The notes under the pieces are model-generated. The model searched no databases. It had not been told where the DNA came from and worked only from the letters and a program-made list of their open reading frames with translations. The translations under genes were made by a program, and so were the position numbers. From NCBI GenBank assembly GCA_963665595.2, contig CAXXJK010000009.1:124001-188000 (forward strand): a stretch of DNA of 64,000 bases, read 5' to 3'. Positions within the stretch are counted from its first letter, which is position 1. The number at the start of each line of letters is the position of its first letter. The stretch is from G963665595 sp963665595. Its GTDB lineage: Bacteria > Actinomycetota > Coriobacteriia > Coriobacteriales > CADBOM01. Positions 1 through 7,699 of this stretch are shown here, in pieces.

Positions 1-413
1 CAGAAGCGGGCCAGCGATATGGCCAGATATGGGAGCATCATCGCTTAGCGCGCGATGCCGCCTTCACGGTAAAGAATCTTGGAGGAGGTGTTTTTCGCGT
101 CGAGGGTGGTAAGGTTGAGCGTATGGTGATCCAAACCGAATGGGACAACGAAGAGGCCATTGCCTACCTGCAGCGTCGTCTTGAGAAGATGGGCGTGGAA
201 AAAGCGCTTGATGCAGCCGGAGCCCGTCCCGGCGATGAAGTTCGTATCCTTGAACGAGCGTTCTACTATCAAAGTGCTCACTGGGATGGAGAAACAGACG
301 AGGACGAAGAGTATTACGATATTCAAAAGTTGAATAAAACTGACCACGATGTTGTCAGTTTTATCGTGGGAGAAGATGACTCATGTGACGAAGGAGCGCA
401 CGGGTGTGATTGA
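1..413 (+). CDS. obgE: GTPase Obg, C-terminal fragment (5' end outside window)
   Basis: The open frame enters from the left edge (first full codon at base 3) and runs to a TGA ending at 413, giving about 136 residues. The visible part is the OCT domain of Obg/CgtA: it begins around FTVKNLGGGVFRVEGGKVER and contains the typical pattern of two short helices and a GDEVRI-F strand near the end. The G domain lies upstream of the window. Obg is a ribosome-associated GTPase involved in 50S assembly and stress control (family knowledge). The acidic C-terminal tail (ETDEDEEYYD) is usual for the family. The frame runs into proB, whose likely start lies 8 bases before this stop, so the two are probably cotranscribed, the common obg-proB-proA order. 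Confidence 0.88.
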   Translation, partial: EAGQRYGQIWEHHRLARDAAFTVKNLGGGVFRVEGGKVERMVIQTEWDNEEAIAYLQRRLEKMGVEKALDAAGARPGDEVRILERAFYYQSAHWDGETDEDEEYYDIQKLNKTDHDVVSFIVGEDDSCDEGAHGCD

Positions 414-1542
414 GGATAACGACATATTGATCAACCGATTGGTTGTAAAAATAGGAACATCGACACTTACTCATACAGACGGGGGGCTCGACCGGGCGTT
501 TCTTGCCGATCTGGCAGCTCAGGTTGCGCAGCTGCGTATGAGGGGAATAGAAATTACCATTGTGACCTCTGGTGCCATTGGCGCCGGGCTTGAGAAGTTG
601 GGATATTCTACATCTGAGCGCCCAAACGACATGCCTACCCTTCAAGCGGCTGCTGCGCTCGGCCAGCTTGAGCTTGCACAGGCCTATGTTGAAGCGTTTG
701 AGCCCTACGGGATTTCTGTTGCTCAGATATTACTCACTCGTGCGGATACAGCAAATAGGGATTCATATCTTCACGCGCGTCAAACCATCGAACGTCTGCT
801 GGAGTTTGGCGCTATTCCTCTGGTGAATGAAAACGATACTGTTGCTGTTGAAGAGATCCGATTCGGGGACAATGATACGCTTGCTACTCTGGTCGCTACG
901 TTGATCGACGCTGACCTTGTTGTTCTTCTTTCTGATATTGAGGGGCTCTATACCGCCGACCCACGAGTTGACGATGACGCATCGCTTCTTGCGGAGATCG
1001 ACACCTTTACCGAAGATCTGCGTGCAATTGCAGGTGATTCAAAAACCGTTCATGGGAGCGGTGGTATGCTCACTAAAATTGAAGCAGCACGAGTGCTGAT
1101 GGCGGCGGGAATTCCTCTGGTGATTTGCGAAGGACACCGGGAGAATGCATTGTATCAGGCAGCGTGTGGACATCAGGTCGGAACACGTTTTAAGAATGAG
1201 GATGCGCGGCATCGTCAGGCTCGTAAACTGTGGATTGCTATGGCGGCTGCGCCCGCAGGTGCGGTTGTCATTGATGATGGTGCCGTTAAGGCACTGCGCG
1301 AAAAAGGATCATCGTTGTTGCCTGTGGGTATTATTGATGTTGAGGGATCGTTTGAATCAGGGGTTCCCCTGAATATATTTGATCAGAATCACGCATTGAT
1401 CGGCCGTGGTCTGACGTGCTATTCACGCGATGAAATTGCTGTTACGAAAGGCCATCAAACGAGCCAGATATCCCAAAACAAATTGCTTGCGCACCTAGCC
1501 GATCGTGAGGTTATTCATCGCGACGAGATGATCATCTTTTAG
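406..1542 (+). CDS. proB: Glutamate 5-kinase
   Basis: First step of proline synthesis: ATP-dependent phosphorylation of glutamate to gamma-glutamyl phosphate in the cytoplasm. The N-terminal amino-acid-kinase domain shows VVKIGTST, VTSGAIGAG, the ENDTVAVEEIRFGDNDTL segment and GSGGMLTKIEAA; a PUA domain follows from about residue 275. I chose GTG 406 because AAGGAG (391-396) stands 9 bases upstream and it leaves about 12 residues before VVKIG, as in the family. An alternative is ATG 376, preceded only by GGGAG at very short spacing, which would overlap obgE by 38 bases. Length 378 aa fits the family (about 370). The kinase looks intact although the next gene, proA, is frameshifted. Confidence 0.93.
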   Translation: MIEDNDILINRLVVKIGTSTLTHTDGGLDRAFLADLAAQVAQLRMRGIEITIVTSGAIGAGLEKLGYSTSERPNDMPTLQAAAALGQLELAQAYVEAFEPYGISVAQILLTRADTANRDSYLHARQTIERLLEFGAIPLVNENDTVAVEEIRFGDNDTLATLVATLIDADLVVLLSDIEGLYTADPRVDDDASLLAEIDTFTEDLRAIAGDSKTVHGSGGMLTKIEAARVLMAAGIPLVICEGHRENALYQAACGHQVGTRFKNEDARHRQARKLWIAMAAAPAGAVVIDDGAVKALREKGSSLLPVGIIDVEGSFESGVPLNIFDQNHALIGRGLTCYSRDEIAVTKGHQTSQISQNKLLAHLADREVIHRDEMIIF

Positions 1543-1601
1543 TTTGAGTACCGCCGGATATCATGACGATGGATTGAGCTAGTTTGAAAGGAAGAAAACA
1601 G

Positions 1602-2958
1602 ATGGAAAAACCGTTAGATGACCTCAGCGCTTATAACTCTGAAATTGCACGAGATGGTTTTGAAGATACTTCTGTTGTCAGACTCGCTTGCCGCGCACGC
1701 ACGGCTGCTTACGCGCTTGCGGCAACCACCGCTGAGGCGCGCATACAAGCACTTCATGCGATGGCTCAATCGTTGCGTGCATCTGAATCCGAGATACTCG
1801 TGGCGAACCAAGAGGATTTAGCTGTTGCGACAAAGGGCGGCATGAATGAGTCCCTTAAGGATCGCCTGAGGCTTACGCCTGCGCGTATCGCTGATATTGC
1901 TGCGGCTCTTGACGATGTAGCTGATCTTCCCGAGGTGATTGATTCTGTACTAGAAGACCGTGTGCTCTATAATGGCATTGAGCTCAAGCAGATACGCGTG
2001 CCTCTTGGCGTGGTGGCTATTATTTATGAGGCTCGTCCTAATGTGACAGCTGATGCAGCGGGACTTGCTCTTAAAACGGCGAACGCCTGCATTTTGCGAG
2101 GTGGTTCCGCGGCTTTTAAAACTAATCGAGTCTTAACCGATATTCTTGCCCAGGCTGCGGAAAAAGCAGGAATGCCTGCTAACTGTATTCAGAGTATCGA
2201 CGATACCAGTCATGAGGCGACCAATGAGTTGATGCGTCTTCATGGGCTTGTCGACGTACTGATTCCGCGCGGCGGAGCTGGTCTTATTCGTAATTGTGTT
2301 GAAAATTCTAAAGTGCCTGTCATTGAGACGGGCACCGGTAACTGTCATGTCTATGTGCATAAGAGTGCTGATATCGAACAAGCAATTCCCCTCATTGTGA
2401 ATGCGAAAGTGCAACGTCCCGGTGTGTGCAATGCCTGCGAATCCCTGCTGGTTGATCGAGAAGTTGCCGATGATGTCATACCTGATATATTGGTGGCCCT
2501 CACCGCAGAAAACGTTCGTATTCATCTTGATCTGGAGCTTTTTTGTAGAAGGGAGCTTGCGCGGTGATCTTGCTAGTTCTCTGACAACTGAGCAGCAGGC
2601 TTACATTGTTCCGGCGACGGAATCAGATTGGGGAACTGAGTATCTTGCTTTGGAGATATCCTGCAAGCTAGTGGATGACGTCCAAGAAGCCATAAATCAT
2701 ATCAATCGGTATGGGACGAAGCATTCCGAATGTATCGTTTCAGGTGATCCTGGGGCGATTGCCGCATTTCAACGTCAGGTCGATGCTGCTGCGGTTTATG
2801 CTAACGCGTCGACACGCTTTACTGATGGGGGAGAGTTTGGTCTTGGTGCTGAGATAGGTATATCTACTCAGAAGTTGCATGCTCGTGGTCCTATGGGGCT
2901 CGTGGCGCTTACTTCCATAAAGTATGTTCTCACGGGAGACGGACAGGTTCGTGGCTGA
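1602..2958 (+). pseudogene. proA: Gamma-glutamyl phosphate reductase, interrupted by a +1 frameshift at a T6 run
   Basis: Second step of proline synthesis: NADPH-dependent reduction of gamma-glutamyl phosphate to glutamate semialdehyde. The first frame (ATG 1602, AAGGAAG 9 bases upstream) carries the aldehyde-dehydrogenase fold, PLGVVAIIYEARPNVT, PRGGAGLI and the catalytic cysteine in QRPGVCNACE, then leaves homology after about residue 312 and stops at 2567. Homology continues one frame over (DWGTEYLALEI, NASTRFTDGGEFGLGAE, QKLHARGPMGL) to the stop at 2958. The change of frame falls at TTTTTT (2539-2544); removing one T restores a single protein of about 450 aa. Both halves are otherwise well conserved. 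It may be a sequencing error in a homopolymer, a recent mutation, or slippage; the sequence alone cannot decide. Confidence 0.85.
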
Positions 2959-3619
2959 CGATCATCGATACATGACGGTTTCAACTCGCTTTGATCCGAT
3001 TATAGCAACGGGAAAGCCATTTCGCCTTGGTATCATGGGCGGCACCTTCAACCCTATTCATCACGGGCATCTTGTCTGTGCCCAACAGGCGCTCGAACAG
3101 TTTTCATTAGATGGTGTCATCTTCATGGTGGCAGGTACACCACCATTTAAGGGTGACGACGAAATATCTTCAGCGGCGGATCGACTTGCCATGGTTCGCT
3201 GCGCTGTTGAAAAGAATGAGTCATTTGATGCGAGCGATTTTGAGATAGAGTTGGGGGGCATCTCATATACCGCGCGCACGCTTACAGCTCTCAGAAACAT
3301 CTATCCGGATACGGTAGAATTCTTTTTCATTACCGGAGCGGATGCTATGCTTTCTATCCTCAAGTGGAAGGATTCTGAGCGTCTTGCGCACTTGGCTCAT
3401 TTTATTGCAGCAACTCGACCCGGATATTCACTTGCATCATTTAAAAATGCGGAAGTTACGCACGGCATCAGTGCATTCGATGTTTCTTACATGGAAGTAC
3501 CCTTGTTAGCCATATCTTCTACTCAACTGCGTGAAAGAATAGCTTCGGGCTGTACCATACGGTATTTGACGCCCTCCTCGGTGATAGATTACATTGAGGA
3601 ACGCAAACTGTATCAATGA
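2951..3619 (+). CDS. nadD: Nicotinate-nucleotide adenylyltransferase
   Basis: Converts nicotinate mononucleotide plus ATP to deamido-NAD in the shared de novo/salvage NAD pathway. Nucleotidyltransferase signature GIMGGTFNPIHHGHL near the N-terminus, TPPFK, the GADAMLSILKWK segment and a C-terminal ISSTQLRERI (the ISST-x-IR motif of the superfamily), then the usual VIDYIEERKLY ending. About 222 aa, normal for the family. Start: GTG 2951 overlaps the proA stop by 8 bases and has GGAGACGG upstream; ATG 2972 is possible but has no visible ribosome binding site. Followed after 22 bases by yqeK, the frequent nadD-yqeK pair. Confidence 0.92.
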   Translation: MADDHRYMTVSTRFDPIIATGKPFRLGIMGGTFNPIHHGHLVCAQQALEQFSLDGVIFMVAGTPPFKGDDEISSAADRLAMVRCAVEKNESFDASDFEIELGGISYTARTLTALRNIYPDTVEFFFITGADAMLSILKWKDSERLAHLAHFIAATRPGYSLASFKNAEVTHGISAFDVSYMEVPLLAISSTQLRERIASGCTIRYLTPSSVIDYIEERKLYQ

Positions 3620-3641
3620 ACCTGTGTGATGTTTGATTACT

Positions 3642-4271
3642 ATGAATAATAACTACTATCTCAGTGATGAATTCTACCATGAGGCGCGCAAGACACTGGA
3701 AGGCCGTCTCTCTGAATTTCGTTTACTTCACTCCATCAGTGTGTCAGAAATGGCTGTCCGTATAGCTGAGGCGTATGGATACGATCCGGCCGAAGCGCGC
3801 ATAGCTGGTCTGTTGCACGATTGGGATAAGAATCTTTCAGATGATGAATTGTTTGCTCGTGTAGATGAGTTTGATATCGCGTTGCCGGAAGACTCTGAAG
3901 ATATGGGCGTTCTCCTTCATGCTCTTACGGGTGCTGAGGCTTTGTGCCGCAAATATCCTGACATGCCACCTTCTATCATTCAGGCCGTGAGCCGTCATAC
4001 ATCAGGCGCTACGGATATGAGCGATCTCGACATTATCATCTATGTTGCTGATATGATCGAGCCTCTGCGTACAAAAGGCGATCTGAGAGCAGTTCGTCAC
4101 GCTGTCAAACGCGTAAGCCTTGAAGAATTATTCGCCATTGCGTTTACGTTGACTATGGAGCATCTGATTGCGCGACGTCGATTTATTCATCCGGATTCGA
4201 TTGCCGTTTGGAATCGTTACGTTGTTACCTCGCACGATGCGTTCACTGGTGTTTCCCAGCAATACGTATAG
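3642..4271 (+). CDS. yqeK: YqeK-type HD-domain hydrolase (diadenosine tetraphosphatase)
   Basis: HD-superfamily phosphohydrolase. Characterised YqeK members symmetrically hydrolyse Ap4A to ADP (family knowledge). Visible metal-ligand residues: the His in LLHSISVSEMA, HD in GLLHDWDK, a later His in LLHALTGAEA, RHTSG, and the final Asp in YVADMIEPLR. About 209 aa, typical. ATG 3642 is preferred; upstream TTG 3633 is in frame but adds nothing conserved, and no strong ribosome binding site is seen for either. It sits directly behind nadD, but the third usual partner, rsfS, lies in the opposite orientation just downstream, so this is the end of the transcription unit. Confidence 0.88.
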   Translation: MNNNYYLSDEFYHEARKTLEGRLSEFRLLHSISVSEMAVRIAEAYGYDPAEARIAGLLHDWDKNLSDDELFARVDEFDIALPEDSEDMGVLLHALTGAEALCRKYPDMPPSIIQAVSRHTSGATDMSDLDIIIYVADMIEPLRTKGDLRAVRHAVKRVSLEELFAIAFTLTMEHLIARRRFIHPDSIAVWNRYVVTSHDAFTGVSQQYV

Positions 4272-4303
4272 ACAAATCAAAGGCTGAGGCAGGGCCTGAG
4301 AGC

Positions 4304-4711
4304 TTATATATCTATGCCTATAATCTTTGCAATGCGTTCGGTGTATGCGGGGTCGACGATACCCGCTTCTGAGACGTCGACGATGGGCGCATCGTTCCAA
4401 AGCGTTTCAAGACGATAGAATTCTCTGATCTCTGGTTGGAATACGTGAATAATGACGTCACCATAGTCGAGCAAAACCCAGGTGCACTCATCCATACCCT
4501 CACGTCCGACAGGCTTAATGCCATATTCGTTGCGAATTCTTTCTTCAATCGCATCAACGATGGCGTTAACCTGACGATTATTCTGTCCACTTACTATAAC
4601 GAAGTAATCACTTACGAGGAACAGATCTTTTATTTTTTGGATGACGATATCGGTCGCCTTTTTTTCATCTGCGGCCTGTGCGGCGGTCAGCGCGATTGCT
4701 CGGGAATCCAA
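4304..4711 (-). CDS. rsfS: Ribosomal silencing factor RsfS (Iojap family)
   Basis: Small protein that binds ribosomal protein uL14 and blocks subunit joining under starvation (family knowledge). The 135-residue product shows family landmarks: KKATDIVIQKIKDL, SDYFVIVSGQNNRQV, REG-x-DECTWVLLDYGDVIIHVF, and EFYRLETLW. The family usually follows yqeK in a nadD-yqeK-rsfS operon; here it is on the minus strand and convergent with yqeK, 32 bases from its stop. That suggests a local inversion that keeps the genes adjacent but separates their transcription. No obvious terminator is seen between them. Confidence 0.92.
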   Translation of the reverse strand: MDSRAIALTAAQAADEKKATDIVIQKIKDLFLVSDYFVIVSGQNNRQVNAIVDAIEERIRNEYGIKPVGREGMDECTWVLLDYGDVIIHVFQPEIREFYRLETLWNDAPIVDVSEAGIVDPAYTERIAKIIGIDI

Positions 4712-4952
4712 GTGATGTATCTCCGTATCTATCTGGTTCAGTAAAACCTGAATTGAGTGTAGATTGTTTTTCTAGGCCATCATACCCGAGCTATGGGTAT
4801 TCATTGGGCGAACTATGCAACAAACCATAAATAGAAGATTCTCTGATACCATACAAGTTATACGAACGGGCTCTCTGGTGATGGTGCTCGCGCTTGAAAA
4901 CACGTAGGGGAGGGACGCGGAGAAACGGTAGAGTTTCTCGCTCGCGATAAAC

Positions 4953-5726
4953 ATGGAAACATTCTTTGCAACATATCCGTGGGTATTAGTGATTATCACT
5001 TTTTTGGGTATACTTTTTTTCACATGGTTGGCATCGTATATTGTGGCGAAGTTGATGCGCAAACTGCTCAATAATGAAAAAAATCCTTTTGTCGCAAATA
5101 CTATTTTTATCAATATCATGCGTGTGGCCATCTGGATTACCGGTATATCGATTATTTTGGATAAGTGTTTTAACGTAAACGCGACAGCACTGATTGCCGC
5201 ATTGGGTGTTGGCGGCATTGCCATTTCGCTGGGGCTCAAGGACACCATAGCAAACCTCATCGGTGGCGTGCAGCTGTCTATTCTAAAACTTACTAAGCCG
5301 GGCGATCGGGTTGAATATGGCGGTATGAAAGGACGCGTACAAGATGTTACGTGGCGCCATACTACTGTCAGAGATGCTCTCGGCGACATCATTGTGGTTC
5401 CTAATTCGACACTTAACAGTTCGACGCTTGTCTTGCGGCCAGACATTATTCGTGTAGAGGTGCCATTCTTCGTTGCGGCGGCGCATGTTACGCCTGCTTG
5501 TACACTCGATACCATAGCTGACAAGATCCGTGAGACCGCAGAGCATGTTGTTTCAGATATTGAGCCGCTTGAGGGAGAGACTGAGGTGTTTTTCTGCAGT
5601 GAGGAAGCTACCGGGTATCGAGGGATCATCGTGCTGCATACGGGCGGAATTTCTCGAGATGAAGTGCTGGTGGACGTGGTGCTTCGTGCCATAGATTCCT
5701 TCGGATTTCTAAAGGCCTCCTCATAA
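4953..5726 (+). CDS. MscS-family small-conductance mechanosensitive channel
   Basis: Inner-membrane channel opened by membrane tension to release solutes on osmotic downshock. Of 257 residues, the first about 110 form three hydrophobic helices; the third carries the glycine/alanine-rich pore motif ALIAALGVGGIAISLGLKD. This is followed by the beta domain (PGDRVEYGGMKGRVQDVTWRHT) and PNSTLNSS, all MscS signatures. The soluble C-terminal domain is complete. The start ATG 4953 has only weak ribosome binding potential upstream. The 240 bases between rsfS and this gene are AT-rich in part and probably hold divergent promoters, but I could not fix one with confidence. Confidence 0.9.
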   Translation: METFFATYPWVLVIITFLGILFFTWLASYIVAKLMRKLLNNEKNPFVANTIFINIMRVAIWITGISIILDKCFNVNATALIAALGVGGIAISLGLKDTIANLIGGVQLSILKLTKPGDRVEYGGMKGRVQDVTWRHTTVRDALGDIIVVPNSTLNSSTLVLRPDIIRVEVPFFVAAAHVTPACTLDTIADKIRETAEHVVSDIEPLEGETEVFFCSEEATGYRGIIVLHTGGISRDEVLVDVVLRAIDSFGFLKASS

Positions 5727-5774
5727 TGGACGGGGTACTCAAGAGGAGTTAAAAGATATCTTCTCCTCCTACAT

Positions 5775-7088
5775 CTATTCTATATTTTGCGCAACATTAC
5801 CCGTGTTTTTGCCTTCAAGTTTGAGTTCACGCCCGTATCGTAGGGCATCTTCTCCAAAACGGTTTTTTACTCGGTCGGTTGCTTGGACAAGTGAGGCGCT
5901 TTCTTGGATGTTGAGCCTCTTCATATGTTTGCGGTCACTTCTTTGTGCGTTATCGGTATGAGTTTCTGTATCACTTTTGCTGGGTGCGAGGTCTTCAGTG
6001 AACAAGGCAAGTTGCTCATCGCGTCCTATAAAGTTTGAAACACCCACACCAACTAATCGTAGTGCAATACCTGAAACCCAGATCTGATTCAACAGTTCAT
6101 GCAGAAGGGGCATCATGAGGTACTCGTCGTCAAGAGGGTGGACGCTTTGTGCCTGTGCCGTATGTATTGCTGTATTGGAATACTTGACTTTGAGGGTCAG
6201 CACATGCCCCGCAAGGTTTTTAGCACGAAGGCGGCGTCCCACTTTTGTTGCCATAAGATCTATGGCAGTTTCTATTTCTTCACGTTTTGTGAGGTCATGA
6301 GCGAAGGTCTGCTCATTGCTTACTGACTTGATGATTCCGTTTGATACCACGGAGCTTATCTCGGTGCCATTAGCCCGGCGCTTCATCATTTCCCAGTTAA
6401 CTCCAAATATTGGTTGAAGCGTACTGCGCGATGCCCGCTCCATTTCGCCGAGAGTAGAGATACCCGCCTGTAGGAGACGCTCTTCTGCCTTTCGACCAAC
6501 GCCTGAAAGCCGACGAACGGGGAGGGGTTCAAGAAAGCTTCGTTCAGTACCCGGGTAGACGATTGTTATACCATGGGGCTTTTCCATATCGGAGGCTATT
6601 TTCGCAATGCTTTTTGTGGTTCCAATGCCGATCGAACAAGTTATTCCGAGGTCTGATACTCGCCGGCTGATCCGTTGTGCAATGGCAAGAGGGTGTTCTT
6701 TTACATAGGAACCACTGGTTACATCAAGAAATGCCTCATCTATTGAGACTTGTTCAAGATGAGGTGATTCATCGCTGAGAATACTCATAACCAGCTTTGA
6801 TACCTCGCGGTATCGCTCCATGTGTCCTGCGGTCCAGATTGCATCGGGGCACAATTTTTCAGCTTGCCATGAAGGCATGGCTGAATGCACGCCGTAGGTA
6901 CGCGCTTCATAAGAACAGGTGCTGACGACACCGCGGCGTCTCGCGTCGCCTCCCACTATAACCGGTTTTCCACGCCATTCGGGGTGATCGAGCTGTTCGA
7001 CGGCGGCAAAGAATGCGTCAAGGTCTACCAAGAATATCGTGGTTCCCTCGTACGGCAAAAATATGTCTATTTCGTCGGTATCAGGCAT
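5775..7088 (-). CDS. dinB: DNA polymerase IV (Y-family translesion polymerase)
   Basis: Error-prone DNA polymerase that bypasses lesions. Catalytic acidic residues sit in FLVDLDAFFAAVEQ and in SIDEAFLDVT; the Y-family motif CSYEARTYGVHSAMP is present, as are GIGTTKSIAKIASD and the helix-hairpin-helix region VRRLSGVGRKAEERL. The little-finger domain follows (EQTFAHDLTKREEIE). 437 aa is longer than E. coli DinB (351) because of an N-terminal stretch of about 16 residues and a C-terminal tail after the little finger. It is convergent with the MscS gene, and divergent from the small membrane gene beginning near 7212. No SOS box could be recognised by eye. Confidence 0.93.
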   Translation of the reverse strand: MPDTDEIDIFLPYEGTTIFLVDLDAFFAAVEQLDHPEWRGKPVIVGGDARRRGVVSTCSYEARTYGVHSAMPSWQAEKLCPDAIWTAGHMERYREVSKLVMSILSDESPHLEQVSIDEAFLDVTSGSYVKEHPLAIAQRISRRVSDLGITCSIGIGTTKSIAKIASDMEKPHGITIVYPGTERSFLEPLPVRRLSGVGRKAEERLLQAGISTLGEMERASRSTLQPIFGVNWEMMKRRANGTEISSVVSNGIIKSVSNEQTFAHDLTKREEIETAIDLMATKVGRRLRAKNLAGHVLTLKVKYSNTAIHTAQAQSVHPLDDEYLMMPLLHELLNQIWVSGIALRLVGVGVSNFIGRDEQLALFTEDLAPSKSDTETHTDNAQRSDRKHMKRLNIQESASLVQATDRVKNRFGEDALRYGRELKLEGKNTGNVAQNIE

Positions 7089-7211
7089 TTACAGTCCTTG
7101 GTTTTATAACAGCATTATTATACAGATTGGGCTTTTGCTCTGTGCTTCTTCAAAAAAACTTGTAATGTTTCAGACTGACTACCTTTGACGAAACAGGCTA
7201 TCGGAGGATTT

Positions 7212-7637
7212 GTGCGTCTACACAGGTGGAATATCATTCTTAAAACGATAAGTATTCTCTATATTGTCGTTGGTTCCCTTACTTTTTTGATGATATGTGC
7301 TGGTTTGGCACTCTTGCTCAACGATGGTCCTGCCATTCTGAGGGGGATGCCAGCCCCTCTTTCAACAATAACCCAAGGATGGTTTTTGTTTATGCTGTAT
7401 ATCATCATTGGCACGCTGTGTATGTTGGGGGGTGTGCTGGGCATCTGCCGTATCGTCAGAGGTGCTCGTATCGTCTCGATTATTTTGGTGGTGGCTGAAG
7501 CACTTAACCTCGTTTCGGTGTATCTTTCAGCACGAGAGCCTATCTGGATGCTCATGGCGCTCATTGGTTTAGTGCTGGGGGGTACGTATCTGATCGGTAC
7601 ACGCAACGCAAAGTACCTTGCCGGGAGTGTAGTGTAA
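7212..7637 (+). CDS. Small hypothetical membrane protein, four predicted helices
   Basis: I do not recognise a family. About 141 residues with four strongly hydrophobic segments (near residues 10-40, 60-80, 85-105 and 115-135) separated by short loops, so an integral membrane protein with little outside the bilayer. Start: GTG 7212 has GGAGG 4 bases upstream (7203-7207); an in-frame TTG at 7185 is possible but lacks a ribosome binding site. It stands alone between dinB (divergent) and the EF-G-like gene (convergent), with a hairpin after its stop. The coding potential rests on the long hydrophobic frame and codon use like its neighbours. Confidence 0.6.
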   Translation: MRLHRWNIILKTISILYIVVGSLTFLMICAGLALLLNDGPAILRGMPAPLSTITQGWFLFMLYIIIGTLCMLGGVLGICRIVRGARIVSIILVVAEALNLVSVYLSAREPIWMLMALIGLVLGGTYLIGTRNAKYLAGSVV

Positions 7638-7647
7638 ATTATGCATA

Positions 7648-7680
7648 CATCGATGCCCCCTTGTGAGGAAGCATCGATGT
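7648..7680. terminator. Hairpin between convergent genes, possible bidirectional terminator
   Basis: ACATCGATGC (7648-7657) and GCATCGATGT (7671-7680) form a perfect 10-bp stem around a 13-base loop, between the stop of the small membrane protein and the stop of the EF-G-like gene. There is no T-run directly behind it on either strand, so termination is likely by position but not proven. Confidence 0.45.
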
Positions 7681-7699
7681 AAGGGAAAGACAAAACAGT

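Noticed and set aside
45..347. Open frame on the minus strand over the obgE end
   Set aside because: It is antisense to a conserved Obg C-terminal domain and has no family-like content.
2401..2958. Second proA frame as an independent gene starting at 2401
   Set aside because: Its first 45 codons are out-of-frame proA sequence; homology starts only after the T6 run.
5727..5774. Imperfect hairpin between the mscS-like gene and dinB (GAGGAG/CTCCTC around AAGATATCTT)
   Set aside because: The stem is short or interrupted and there is no adjacent T-run; too weak to list as a terminator.
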